Below, piece after piece: positions 8,268-16,476 of a stretch of 56,319 nt of DNA. Source of the DNA: Paenibacillus polymyxa. Its GTDB lineage: Bacteria > Bacillota > Bacilli > Paenibacillales > Paenibacillaceae. The position numbers and the translations under genes are program-made. Location: positions 1-56,319 of the forward strand of contig NZ_JAGGNR010000052.1 in NCBI RefSeq assembly GCF_018614975.1, given 5' to 3'. Each line of letters starts with the position of its first letter. Positions within the stretch are counted from its first letter, which is position 1. The notes under the pieces are model-generated. The model was not told where the DNA came from, made no database searches, and was given only the letters and a program-made list of their open reading frames with translations.

Positions 8268-9707
8268 TTAGCGGTTCAGTACATCTGCAAGCAGTTGGTT
8301 GGCGAGAGCGGGATTCGCTTTGCCCTTACTTTCTTTCATAACCTGACCAACAAGGAAGCCAATGGCTTTCTGTTTACCCGCTTTGTAATCTTCCACGGAT
8401 TGCGGGTTGTTCGCCACAACCTGCTCAACGATAGCAAGAATGGCACCTTCATCACTAATCTGCACAAGACCTTTTTCTTCAACGATCTGCTGTGGAAGCT
8501 TGCCACTCTCGAGCATTTCCTTGAATACCGTTTTGGCGATTTTGCTGTTAATAGTGCCCTTCTCAAGCAAGCCAATCATCTCACCCAAGCCTTGACCTGT
8601 TAGTGGTACCTGAGTCACCTCGAGATTGCTCGTATTCAGGTAACCAAGCAAGTCGCCCATAATCCAGTTAGACACTGCTTTGGCATCCTGGGTGTATTTC
8701 AAACTATCTTCAAAAAGATCAGCTATAGCTTTGGAGGTGGTAATAACCTCTGCATCATAGCTAGGCAATCCATAGTCAGCTGTGTAACGCGCTTTACGCT
8801 CGTCCGGGAGCTCAGGAATGGAAGCTCTGATCCGCTCCTTCCAGCCTGCATCAATATGCAGCTTCACCAGATCCGGGTCCGGGAAATAACGGTAGTCATG
8901 CGCCTGTTCCTTACCACGCATTGACAGTGTTTTCCCTTGAGCTTCGTCCCAACGACGCGTCTCCTGAACCACTTCACCGCCATCATCCAGAATTTCAGCC
9001 TGACGATATTGTTCATATTCGAGACCACGCTGAACACCACGGAAAGAGTTCATGTTTTTCAGTTCGGCTCTTGTTCCCAGCTTCTCCTGTCCATGTGGAC
9101 GCAAACTGATGTTGGCGTCACAACGTAATGAACCTTCTTCCATCTTCACGTCCGACACATCACAGTACTGCATGATCGCACGCAATTTTTCAAGATACGC
9201 ACGCGCCTCTTCCGGAGAAGAAATCTCAGGTTCAGATACAATCTCCACGAGTGGAGTACCGACACGGTTGAAGTCCACCAAAGACGCGTACCCACCATCA
9301 ATATGTGTAAGCTTCCCTGCATCTTCCTCCAAGTGAAGACGTGTGATGCCGATTCGTTTCGTTTCACCATTCACTTCGATATCAATCCAGCCGTTCTCAC
9401 CGATGGGTTGATCGAATTGCGAGATCTGATATGCTTTTGGTGAATCGGGGTAAAAGTAGTTTTTACGGTCAAACTTGCTGACATCAGCAATCGTACAATT
9501 CAGTGCCATCGCTGCTTTCATCGCGTAGTCTACAGCTTGACGATTCAGTACAGGCAATACGCCCGGATGCCCGAGGCAGACCGGACAGGTATGCGTATTC
9601 GGCGGAGCTCCAAAAGCGGTGGAGCAGCCACAGAAAATTTTGGAGTGCGTGTGCAACTCCACGTGAACCTCAAGTCCAACGACCGTTTCATATTTAGATG
9701 CGGACAT
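8268..9707 (-). CDS. gatB: Asp-tRNA(Asn)/Glu-tRNA(Gln) amidotransferase subunit B
   Basis: 479 residues, the full GatB length. GatB phosphorylates the carboxyl of Glu or Asp on mischarged tRNA and hands it the ammonia made by GatA. It starts YETVVGLEVHVEL; the zinc motif is CGC...CPVC (about residues 27-43); FDRKNYFYPDSPKAYQISQ and GTPLVEIVSEPEI are family signatures. The helical YqeY-like tRNA-binding tail occupies the last 110 residues. It is the third gene of gatC-gatA-gatB, starting 26 bp after gatA with GGAGGA in front. The presence of the operon implies that this organism makes Gln-tRNA (and/or Asn-tRNA) by the indirect route. Confidence 0.98.
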   Translation of the reverse strand: MSASKYETVVGLEVHVELHTHSKIFCGCSTAFGAPPNTHTCPVCLGHPGVLPVLNRQAVDYAMKAAMALNCTIADVSKFDRKNYFYPDSPKAYQISQFDQPIGENGWIDIEVNGETKRIGITRLHLEEDAGKLTHIDGGYASLVDFNRVGTPLVEIVSEPEISSPEEARAYLEKLRAIMQYCDVSDVKMEEGSLRCDANISLRPHGQEKLGTRAELKNMNSFRGVQRGLEYEQYRQAEILDDGGEVVQETRRWDEAQGKTLSMRGKEQAHDYRYFPDPDLVKLHIDAGWKERIRASIPELPDERKARYTADYGLPSYDAEVITTSKAIADLFEDSLKYTQDAKAVSNWIMGDLLGYLNTSNLEVTQVPLTGQGLGEMIGLLEKGTINSKIAKTVFKEMLESGKLPQQIVEEKGLVQISDEGAILAIVEQVVANNPQSVEDYKAGKQKAIGFLVGQVMKESKGKANPALANQLLADVLNR

Positions 9708-9733
9708 TTCTATATTCCTCCGTTCCGGGCAGT

Positions 9734-11191
9734 CTACAGCTGCGGACGCTGCATGTGGAATTCTGTATTTTGTTCAAACGCATGCGCTACACGCAATACG
9801 GTCGTTTCATCAAAGGCTTTACCGATAATCTGTAGGCCGACTGGCAACCCTTCCGAGAATCCACATGGGATACTAACGGCAGGTACTCCAGCCAGGTTGA
9901 CAGGAATCGTCAGAATATCGTTCAGATACATTGTAAGTGGATCATCCACCTGTGAACCCAGCTTGAACGCCGTAGTTGGTGCAGTTGGTCCGATAATGAC
10001 ATCATATTTGGCAAATACATTGTCGAAATCCTGTTTAATCAATGTACGTACTTTCTGTGCTTTCAGATAATAGGCATCATAGTAACCCGAGCTAAGGGCA
10101 TACGTTCCGAGCATGATGCGTCGTTTCACTTCGGGACCGAAGCCTTGACTGCGGGATTGATGATACAGATCCAACAAGTTATCCGGATTGTCTGCACGCA
10201 CACCATAACGTACACCATCAAATCGAGCCAGGTTTGAAGAAGCTTCTGAAGATGCAAGCAGGTAGTACGTAGCCACCGCATATTCGGTATGCGGAAGCGA
10301 TACTTCTTCCCATGTTGCCCCGAGTCCTTCGAGAACTTTCAATGCAGCCAGAACGGTTTCTTTCACTTGTGGATCAACGCCTTCACCGATGTATTCCTTC
10401 GGAACGGCAATACGAAGTCCTTTAACATCACCTGTCAGTCCGCTCAAATAATCGGGAATCTCCACTTTTGCAGATGTCGAATCTTTGGCATCATAACCAG
10501 CAATGGCTTGCAATACATAAGCAGAATCTTCAACATTTTTCGTCAAAGGTCCAATCTGATCCAGGGATGAGGCAAACGCAACCAATCCAAAGCGGGAAAC
10601 AAGTCCGTACGTTGGCTTCAATCCGACAACACCGCAATACGAAGCAGGCTGTCTGATCGAGCCTCCTGTATCTGATCCAAGCGTGAAGTATGCTTCGCCC
10701 GCAGCAACAGCCGCAGCCGATCCACCACTTGAGCCACCCGGAACACGATCAAGTGCCCATGGGTTACGGACAGGGTAGAAACTTGAATTCTCATTGGAGC
10801 CGCCCATGGCGAATTCGTCCATGTTGAGTTTACCAATAGTTACGGTGTCCGCAGCTTTCAATTTCTCGACAACCGTAGCATCATACACTGGGTCGAAATT
10901 ACGAAGAAACTGGCTGCCACATGTCGTGCGCAGTCCGTTCGTAACGATGTTATCCTTAATACCTACAGGCAGACCAAAAAGCAAACCCTTCTCCTCGCCG
11001 CTAACCAGACGGTCATCCAGTTGACGTGCACGAGTGCGTGCTTGTTCTTCATCCAGTGCCAAATATGCCTTAACTTTATCATCATGCGCGCCAATGTTCT
11101 GATACGCCTGATCCACCAGATCGCTGACCGACAGCTCTTTGGCATGTAGCTTGTTATGTAACTCAGGCAACGATTGTTCAAATAAACTCAC
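9734..11191 (-). CDS. gatA: Asp-tRNA(Asn)/Glu-tRNA(Gln) amidotransferase subunit A
   Basis: 485 residues. GatA is the glutaminase/amidase subunit that releases ammonia from glutamine for GatB. The amidase-signature core is intact: the catalytic Lys in VGIKDNIV, the Gly/Ser-rich PGGSSGGSAAAVAAG, and the cis-Ser/nucleophile Ser in GSDTGGSIRQPAS. The start is GTG 11191 preceded by GGAAGGAGG about nine bases upstream. It is the middle gene of the operon, 27 bp after gatC. Confidence 0.98.
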   Translation of the reverse strand: MSLFEQSLPELHNKLHAKELSVSDLVDQAYQNIGAHDDKVKAYLALDEEQARTRARQLDDRLVSGEEKGLLFGLPVGIKDNIVTNGLRTTCGSQFLRNFDPVYDATVVEKLKAADTVTIGKLNMDEFAMGGSNENSSFYPVRNPWALDRVPGGSSGGSAAAVAAGEAYFTLGSDTGGSIRQPASYCGVVGLKPTYGLVSRFGLVAFASSLDQIGPLTKNVEDSAYVLQAIAGYDAKDSTSAKVEIPDYLSGLTGDVKGLRIAVPKEYIGEGVDPQVKETVLAALKVLEGLGATWEEVSLPHTEYAVATYYLLASSEASSNLARFDGVRYGVRADNPDNLLDLYHQSRSQGFGPEVKRRIMLGTYALSSGYYDAYYLKAQKVRTLIKQDFDNVFAKYDVIIGPTAPTTAFKLGSQVDDPLTMYLNDILTIPVNLAGVPAVSIPCGFSEGLPVGLQIIGKAFDETTVLRVAHAFEQNTEFHMQRPQL

Positions 11192-11218
11192 AGTTTTTGT
11201 CCTCCTTCCGGTTATCCG

Positions 11219-11506
11219 TTATTCCATGACAGCAGGCACTTTAAACTGCCCGTCTTCTTCTTCCGGTGCATTGCGCATCACCTGTTCAATCGACAGGCTT
11301 TCTTTGGTCTCATCTTCACGCATAACATTGCTTACGTGCAGAACGTGAGTGGTGGGCTCGATGTCTTCCGTATCCAGCTCATTCAGCTTTTCTGCATATT
11401 TTAAAATCGCGTTCAGCTGACCTGTCAGGGTCTGTTCTTCTTCAGCAGTCAAGTTGAGCCGGGCCAGCTTGGCCACATGCTGAACGTCATGATTTGAAAT
11501 ACTCAT
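11219..11506 (-). CDS. gatC: Asp-tRNA(Asn)/Glu-tRNA(Gln) amidotransferase subunit C
   Basis: 95 residues, the usual GatC size. It is the small belt-like subunit that wraps the GatA/GatB interface. The start MSISNHDVQHVAKLARLNLTAEE and the central LNELDTEDIEPTTHVL are classic. GGAGG lies about nine bases before the ATG. It is the first gene of the operon and is driven by the promoter at 11599-11627. Confidence 0.97.
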   Translation of the reverse strand: MSISNHDVQHVAKLARLNLTAEEEQTLTGQLNAILKYAEKLNELDTEDIEPTTHVLHVSNVMREDETKESLSIEQVMRNAPEEEDGQFKVPAVME

Positions 11507-11598
11507 TACCGGATGCCTCCTTCATTTGTTCTGATTCCCGAAACGACCTGAAACGAATCGCTCGTTTAACGGGCTAAAGTCTCAAGATAACTTTTTTC

Positions 11599-11627
11599 AT
11601 TATAGGTGAGATGGTTCGACAATTCAA
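11599..11627 (-). promoter_or_regulatory. gatCAB promoter (sigma-A type)
   Basis: On the minus strand -35 TTGAAT (11622-11627) and -10 TATAAT (11599-11604, perfect) with 17-bp spacing. The resulting leader is roughly 85 nt. Confidence 0.85.
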
Positions 11628-11673
11628 TGCAAATGACCTGACTGGCTCCTGTGAAGCCAAAAACGAACTACTA

Positions 11674-11705
11674 AAATAAAAAAGAGCCAGCATCAGCCGA
11701 CTCTT
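11674..11705 (-). terminator. Terminator after the IDEAL-domain gene
   Basis: On the minus strand a 10-bp stem with G-U pairs (11696-11705 with 11682-11691) and a four-base loop is followed by a long T-rich tract. It begins 6 bp after the stop at 11712. Confidence 0.9.
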
Positions 11706-11711
11706 CACATT

Positions 11712-12095
11712 TTAAATCCATGCACGCAGATTAACCTGCTTTATAAAATCCGCCTGTGACATAACATCGTTCGCGGTTTCCTCTTCCTCTTCCACAGCTT
11801 GAAATTCTCCGTTCATCAGATGATGAAACAGCTTCTCATTGTGTGTCGCAAGGGCGTAATCTATCAACGCTTCTCGCTCGACCCGCTCAGCTTCCTGCTT
11901 AAGCAGAATCTCTTCCAGATCGACGTCGCCGGATGGAACAAAAAAGTTCCGGTTTACCTGCGGCACTCGAAGCACGTAATCGAACGCATTGTCCGGATTC
12001 CGGTCATAAGCGATGATGAAACCATATTCCCCCACAGGAAGATTCTGCTCAAACGCATCCGCGACGATGACAACCTTCTCTCCTAATCGCAGCAT
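11712..12095 (-). CDS. IDEAL-domain protein
   Basis: 127 residues, soluble. The segment LIDYALATHNEKLFHHLMNGEF (about residues 77-98) fits the IDEAL domain, a short helical motif named after its sequence and found in Bacillus YpiB and YozD; its biochemical role is largely unknown. The N-terminal 60 residues are beta-rich (GEKVVIVADAF...GEYGFIIAYDRN) and unlike anything I recognise. The C-terminal part is acidic (VEEEEE). AGGAGG precedes the ATG, and a possible promoter TTGCAC-N18-TAGTAT is upstream on the minus strand. It is a single-gene unit with its own terminator. Confidence 0.7.
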   Translation of the reverse strand: MLRLGEKVVIVADAFEQNLPVGEYGFIIAYDRNPDNAFDYVLRVPQVNRNFFVPSGDVDLEEILLKQEAERVEREALIDYALATHNEKLFHHLMNGEFQAVEEEEETANDVMSQADFIKQVNLRAWI

Positions 12096-12313
12096 CGTCT
12101 AACCTCCTGGTAGTCTATCTTCATACTTATCTGTATAGTCTACTAGAAAAGAATAACGATGTCTAGGAATACTAGAATTAAACAACATATTTGTGCAAAA
12201 TCTTTTTTCTCTGTATTAGTATGCGTTCAAAAAGATCGGTTCTCAGAAACGAGAAGATGGGATGAAGCTAGAAATGGAGTAGCGGACTTTTTAAACAACC
12301 TTTATTAAAACAA

Positions 12314-12547
12314 TCATATTTTCTTATTTTGTGTAACTGACTTGCGTTGTGATCGAATCACGACGAACCAGTATATGATGAGCGGCGTAGGAAATCCGGT
12401 GATCCCCCATAATCCCCATAACCAGGGGAAACGTCCACGTCTGCGTGCGTCCTGAAAAATCCATGTGCCCTGAACCAGAAGAAAAACGCCAAGCAATGTA
12501 AGCCACAGTGGAGAAATCTCATCCAATGAATAATGCATTTTATTCAT
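12314..12547 (-). CDS. SigY-operon small membrane protein (YxlD-like)
   Basis: 77 residues with two membrane segments (about 14-32 and 45-63) joined by a basic DARRRGR loop. It overlaps the preceding gene by ATGA and has GGAGG in front, so it is translationally coupled to it. In B. subtilis the sigY operon encodes small membrane proteins, YxlC, YxlD and YxlE, that negatively control SigY; size, topology and position suggest this is the YxlD counterpart. The assignment rests more on context than on sequence. Nothing recognisable follows: the yxlF/yxlG transporter genes of B. subtilis are absent here, and 12096-12313 shows no gene. Confidence 0.6.
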   Translation of the reverse strand: MNKMHYSLDEISPLWLTLLGVFLLVQGTWIFQDARRRGRFPWLWGLWGITGFPTPLIIYWFVVIRSQRKSVTQNKKI

Positions 12548-12875
12548 GACGAACCTCCTTCCGGCGCCGCCCGGCCCAGATCATAGCCAAAATCACCGCA
12601 ACAGCTGTACCAAGAGCCTGGATTCCCAGATATAAACCTGGAGCAGATACGAAGAATAATGCCCCAAAGGTAATGGCAAGCAATCCAACCAACCAGAAAC
12701 ATATCATCTCGATCCAATTGGCTCGACGTCTAATCTGTCTCCGTTCCCTGACTTGGGCTTCAAGTGCCCCCAAAGAAGGAATACTTGTCGGCTCAAAAGC
12801 ATCATCCAGCACTTTCATGTGTTGCTGCAATCGTTCTACAACTTCTTGTTCTTGTGCATCATCTGATCCGCTCAT
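12540..12875 (-). CDS. yxlC: YxlC-like SigY regulatory membrane protein
   Basis: 111 residues: a cytoplasmic N-terminal half (acidic, with a LEAQVRERRQIRRRANW hinge) and two membrane segments (about 58-77 and 83-100). It starts two bases after the sigY stop with a GGAG site inside the end of sigY. The topology (soluble head plus two TM) and position directly after the sigma factor match YxlC, which together with YxlD restrains SigY. It is therefore probably part of an anti-sigma complex at the membrane. This is context-based. Confidence 0.7.
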   Translation of the reverse strand: MSGSDDAQEQEVVERLQQHMKVLDDAFEPTSIPSLGALEAQVRERRQIRRRANWIEMICFWLVGLLAITFGALFFVSAPGLYLGIQALGTAVAVILAMIWAGRRRKEVRHE

Positions 12876-12877
12876 CC

Positions 12878-13408
12878 TTACTCCAGCTCCTTTCTTAACT
12901 GTCGGAGACCATAAGCTGTGCGTGACTTCACCGTTCCCGCAGGAATACCCAGCATTTCCCCGATCTCGTCATACCCGTATCCATAATAATGCTTCAGCAG
13001 CACTGCAACACGATGTTCGGGTGTCAGTCTTGTCATCGCATCCATGACATCTGTCCATTCTTCATTCCGAGTCTCAAGCTGCCAGCGGAATCGACGTACA
13101 GCCTGATCCCGGATGAGAGCAAGCCAGTTCTGTTCTCTCTTCTTACGTCTTGTCTTATCGATATAGATGCGGGTTGCAATGGTGATCATCCATGATGAAA
13201 AGGCAGACGTGCCGTCATATCGATGGATATTTTCCATACAACGAATCATCGTATCCTGCACCGTCTCTTCTGCGAGGTTAGCGTCCATCGTAACTTTGAC
13301 AAGATACTTATACACAAAAGTGTAGTGACGTTGCAACAACGCTGCGAGTGCGCTATCGTCTCCCGATACCGCTCTGCGTACCTCTTCCTGCTCAGCTGCC
13401 TTTATCAT
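12878..13408 (-). CDS. sigY: ECF RNA polymerase sigma factor, SigY-like
   Basis: 176 residues with the two ECF regions: sigma-2 (FVYKYLVKVTMDANLAEETVQDT and FSSWMITIATRIYIDKTRR, about residues 25-95) and sigma-4 with its helix-turn-helix (DEIGEMLGIPAGTVKSRTAYG, about residues 140-165). I use ATG 13408, not the in-frame ATG at 13432, because the predicted promoter -10 ends at 13442 and the shorter form keeps an AGGTGA ribosome site inside the transcript. Followed by yxlC- and yxlD-like genes, it looks like a compact SigY operon under autoregulation. Its target genes elsewhere are unknown. Confidence 0.85.
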   Translation of the reverse strand: MIKAAEQEEVRRAVSGDDSALAALLQRHYTFVYKYLVKVTMDANLAEETVQDTMIRCMENIHRYDGTSAFSSWMITIATRIYIDKTRRKKREQNWLALIRDQAVRRFRWQLETRNEEWTDVMDAMTRLTPEHRVAVLLKHYYGYGYDEIGEMLGIPAGTVKSRTAYGLRQLRKELE

Positions 13409-13441
13409 GAAAATCACCTGCTTCTCGTTCAATCTGGAGTT

Positions 13442-13469
13442 AATACGACAGGCTCTGCAAAAACGTTCA
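13442..13469 (-). promoter_or_regulatory. ECF-type autoregulatory promoter of sigY
   Basis: On the minus strand -35 TGAACG (13464-13469), a 16-bp spacer and -10 CGTATT (13442-13447). TGAACG...CGTC-type sequences are what I recall for B. subtilis SigY promoters. The predicted start lies about 30 bases before ATG 13408. Confidence 0.72.
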
Positions 13470-13511
13470 ATGAAATTAAAAAAAATTAAAACCCGACAAT
13501 TTCCCGGGCAA

Positions 13512-13772
13512 TCAGACTTGATTCCGGTAATCTTGCAGCTTGTCGAACCACGGTTGGTTGCGGGCTCCGTTTCTTAACACACGGCTTGTCCATATATTTT
13601 GCTGAGACTTCATCACTTCACCTGTCACGCTAGGGTTATGTATTAAAGTTCGCTTGGTACTAGTTTCTCTTTTCACACTTTCTAATATGCGACGGTTTTC
13701 ATTCATAATCGGATACTCGACACGCTGATTCAACGGAATAACTCTCGGTTTCTCCACTTTGATATTCCCCAC
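13512..13772 (-). CDS. Hypothetical protein, 86 residues
   Basis: An open frame of 86 residues, basic and polar, starting with GTG (13772) and lacking a good ribosome site. No domain or membrane segment is visible; the C-terminus reads NQPWFDKLQDYRNQV. It lies upstream of sigY on the same strand, with a sigY-specific promoter between them. It may be a genuine small gene or chance. No function is proposed. Confidence 0.35.
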   Translation of the reverse strand: MGNIKVEKPRVIPLNQRVEYPIMNENRRILESVKRETSTKRTLIHNPSVTGEVMKSQQNIWTSRVLRNGARNQPWFDKLQDYRNQV

Positions 13773-13926
13773 TCTCTCATGATTTACTAATTCTTAAATT
13801 CATCGCTCTAAACAATCTGTACTTGCTGCTAACTTGCTATTGGTCTCAAACTGGCTTGTGATGAAGCGCATCTTGCATCTCTATGTAGCGTAAAAAAGGC
13901 TAATTCTGTGATGAAAAGGGGCTGAA

Positions 13927-13970
13927 AACAAAAAAAAGAACGCAAACCGGGTATAGACCACAGTCTGCGT
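13927..13970 (-). terminator. Terminator downstream of the DedA-Trx-MBL unit
   Basis: On the minus strand ACGCAGAC (13963-13970) pairs with GTTTGCGT (13940-13947) and is followed by a run of eight T residues. It lies 130 bp after the MBL stop at 14099. The interval 13773-14098 otherwise shows no gene. Confidence 0.75.
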
Positions 13971-14098
13971 GCTTCGCGAGGTTGGGTGTTTCTTGGTAAT
14001 GCTTCAGTTAGATGATGCCTTAACGCTTGTAACAACTAATTGCTATTCTAATGAAAAAGTTGTCACTTGTCCAGACTTTCTTCACATATCATGTCGGA

Positions 14099-14731
14099 TT
14101 ATCTTGCGGACACGTAAGGATTGTTCTGTTTCTCATAACCAATGGTCGTTTTGGGGCCATGCCCTGGATACACTTTAACTTCATCAGGGAAGGTATACAG
14201 CTTGTTCTGAATTGAGTCGATCAGATCTCGCTCACGTCCTCCTGTCAGGTCGGTTCTGCCCACCCCCATGCGGAATAACACATCACCGGCAAACAGGTCG
14301 TTATCACAAAGCAAACTTACACTGCCTGGTGAATGTCCAGGTGTATGGAACACTTTGAACGTATGACCAATCAGATTCAGCTTTTGCCCTTCGTCCATGG
14401 CATATTCAGCAGGATCTGTCGAAAGCGGTGGTGTCGCCTGCGGCCAATTCAATGATCCATTTAACTTCGGGGTGGTGAGCCAGTCACTCTCCAAATCATG
14501 AAGATAGACGGGACATCCCTTCCATTTGCGGATCTCATCTACCCCGCCCATATGATCAAAGTGAGCATGAGTCAAGAGAATGGCTTCGATCTCTAGGTCT
14601 TGAATTGCTTTGAGTAGCGGCCCCGGATTCATGCCCGGGTCTATAATGACAGCTTTACCTGGATCATCTCCCTGTAGCAGATATGCATTGGTTTGAAGCG
14701 GGCCTAGTGTAAACGTACGAATATTAAGCAT
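14099..14731 (-). CDS. MBL-fold metallo-hydrolase, YqgX/glyoxalase-II type
   Basis: 210 residues. The metallo-beta-lactamase motif THAHFDHMGG (about residues 54-63), the later HTPGHSPGS, the FAGDVLF strand and the final YPGHGP are the dinuclear-metal ligands of the hydroxyacylglutathione-hydrolase-like branch. B. subtilis YqgX is the nearest named relative I can think of. The substrate is probably a thioester, but this is not settled by sequence. It begins 6 bp after the thioredoxin-like gene, so the two share a transcript and probably translational coupling, since the ribosome site is weak. Confidence 0.85.
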   Translation of the reverse strand: MLNIRTFTLGPLQTNAYLLQGDDPGKAVIIDPGMNPGPLLKAIQDLEIEAILLTHAHFDHMGGVDEIRKWKGCPVYLHDLESDWLTTPKLNGSLNWPQATPPLSTDPAEYAMDEGQKLNLIGHTFKVFHTPGHSPGSVSLLCDNDLFAGDVLFRMGVGRTDLTGGRERDLIDSIQNKLYTFPDEVKVYPGHGPKTTIGYEKQNNPYVSAR

Positions 14732-14737
14732 ATCGGC

Positions 14738-15304
14738 TTAGTAACCCGAAATCAGTTCACGCAACTCACGGATAATGGCTGCATGTGACTCCGTTCCTTC
14801 CCCATAACGTTTACCTATCTCTTGACGCGCTGCAGCCAAATTTTCTTGATAATCTGCTGCTTCACGATCCGGGTTAAGGCGTTTGAATTCAATCATGACT
14901 TCCTGTACATGCTGCGGACGAGGTCCCCATTGACCGAGCACATGACCACCTGTATCTGTGAAAATAACGACTGGCACGGAACGGCCACCCATCGTCAGGA
15001 ACTCATCCATCACTTCCGGATGGTTCTCCATAATCAGAACTTCAGTTGGGATTCCAGAAATTTCAAGCGCCTGGAACACCACCGGAATATTACGGACAAC
15101 ATCCCCACACCAGTCAGCAGCCAGAATTAACACACGCAGATCGTCACGATGGTTCAGACTCTCAAAGAACTCACGATCCTCTTCATTCGACCATGTAAAG
15201 CTATCGTAGTTGGCCTGAAATTCATTTTGGTTCTTGGTCATACTCTCGATAAAATCTTTCGGTGGCAGACCTTTACCGAATTTGTGAGACAAGTTGGGTT
15301 TACC
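14738..15304 (-). CDS. Thioredoxin-family protein with a single active-site Cys
   Basis: 188 residues. The central thioredoxin-like fold contains RVLILAADWCGDV (about residues 55-67), where a CxxC would be expected, and a cis-Pro-like segment SVPVVIF (about 110-116). The second cysteine is replaced by Val, so a classic dithiol-disulfide reaction is not possible; I recall relatives of this family (Thioredoxin_9 type) with CGDA, so this may be a family trait. The start is ATG 15304, 5 bp after the dedA stop, with AAAGGAAG inside the end of dedA. The C-terminal 60 residues are helical and charged. Confidence 0.8.
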   Translation of the reverse strand, partial: GKPNLSHKFGKGLPPKDFIESMTKNQNEFQANYDSFTWSNEEDREFFESLNHRDDLRVLILAADWCGDVVRNIPVVFQALEISGIPTEVLIMENHPEVMDEFLTMGGRSVPVVIFTDTGGHVLGQWGPRPQHVQEVMIEFKRLNPDREAADYQENLAAARQEIGKRYGEGTESHAAIIRELRELISGY

Positions 15305-15309
15305 CATGA

Positions 15310-15924
15310 CTAAACACTTCCTTTCTTTTTGCGAGCATTCATCCATTTAATAAGTACATAAACGATCATAAGGGCGAGAGCGACCAGCAAAATAGGCATA
15401 ACATATGGCGCCGCTTTCTCATCAATATGCTCCCATTGATCTCCAAGAATCATCCCTAAATATATAAACAATGCAGTCCAAGGTATAACAGCGAGTGTAG
15501 TAAGCAAGATGAATTTGCCTGTGTGCATTTTCGTGATGCCAGCCGGGATGGAGATTGCATGTCGTACCACAGGAACAAAACGAGCCGTGAAAATGACACC
15601 TGTACCATACTTGCGGAACCACTCTTCAGAATGGTCGATGTGTTTTTTCTGGATGAGTATGTATTTACCGTAGCGTTCAAGTACAGGTCTGCCGCCATAA
15701 CGGCCAATCCAGTAAATAAATAACTGGGCAATCACACCGCCCACTGTACCGAAAAGCATGGCACCGAAAAAGTTGATATTACCTTGTGAAACAAGAAAAC
15801 CTCCATACGCCAGCACAATTTCGCTCGGGATAACCTCCAACATTAATCCAAGCATGATTCCAAAGTACCCAAGACTTTGAATCCAATCGAACAATTGGCC
15901 AACAAGGTTATGAATAAAGTCCAT
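15310..15924 (-). CDS. DedA/SNARE-associated family membrane protein
   Basis: 204 residues, four to five membrane segments. Family marks are clear: EVIPSEIVLAYGGFL near the N-terminus, GRYGGRPVLERYGKY and FTARFVPVVRHAISIPAG in the middle, LGMILGDQWEHI later. DedA proteins are lipid (C55-P or phospholipid) flippases or needed for proton motive force and envelope integrity; the precise substrate here is unknown. GAGGG precedes the ATG. It heads the dedA-trx-MBL unit, with very short gaps. Confidence 0.9.
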   Translation of the reverse strand: MDFIHNLVGQLFDWIQSLGYFGIMLGLMLEVIPSEIVLAYGGFLVSQGNINFFGAMLFGTVGGVIAQLFIYWIGRYGGRPVLERYGKYILIQKKHIDHSEEWFRKYGTGVIFTARFVPVVRHAISIPAGITKMHTGKFILLTTLAVIPWTALFIYLGMILGDQWEHIDEKAAPYVMPILLVALALMIVYVLIKWMNARKKKGSV

Positions 15925-16084
15925 CTCAACCCTCTTTCTCCATCCTGATTGGCGGTGCCCCTCCGCACCATGGATGTTCGTCCCTATTTTATCACAGGGC
16001 TGTGGACGTTGCTACTTCACGAGGTTGGGATAGTGTCCCGTTCGCAGCAGTCCGCATATGGTATGGGGAGAGGAGCGTGAAAAG

Positions 16085-16432
16085 ATGTCACACAAGTCAA
16101 TACCCGGTTCTCCGCCGGTCAAACATACGCAATCCGGTCAAAATCTTCCTTCCGCTAGAGGAATTCGCCGAGCATGCAGCAAGGAATTGTACCGGACAGC
16201 CAAAAGGCTAAAAGTATATGTCTCTCCCGAACGGATGAAGCAGGCGGAAGAATATTATTACGGTAAGGTAATCACAAATCTGCTCTGGATCGGGGAGAAT
16301 CGCGACAACCGCAAGAAATTATGTGAGTGGTGGAACACGGATGTCAGTGCAGAGATCGCCGCGCTGTGGGAAGTAGATGTTGAACCATTAAAAGATGCAT
16401 TTCAGCACGCATTTGGCGGGTATCGTCTGTAA
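16085..16432 (+). CDS. Conserved-looking hypothetical protein
   Basis: 115 residues. The N-terminal 30 are polar and probably disordered; the rest is helical with a dense charged/aromatic stretch (EEYYYGKVITNLLWIGENRDN and RKKLCEWW). No membrane segment or catalytic motif. ATG 16085 has AGGAG upstream; an open frame reaches further left without a better start. It is transcribed convergently with the large O-antigen-ligase-like gene. I do not recognise the family. Confidence 0.6.
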   Translation: MSHKSIPGSPPVKHTQSGQNLPSARGIRRACSKELYRTAKRLKVYVSPERMKQAEEYYYGKVITNLLWIGENRDNRKKLCEWWNTDVSAEIAALWEVDVEPLKDAFQHAFGGYRL

Positions 16433-16476
16433 AATATGGCAGCCATGAAATAGGTAGACGGAGAAAGCTTGTGATG

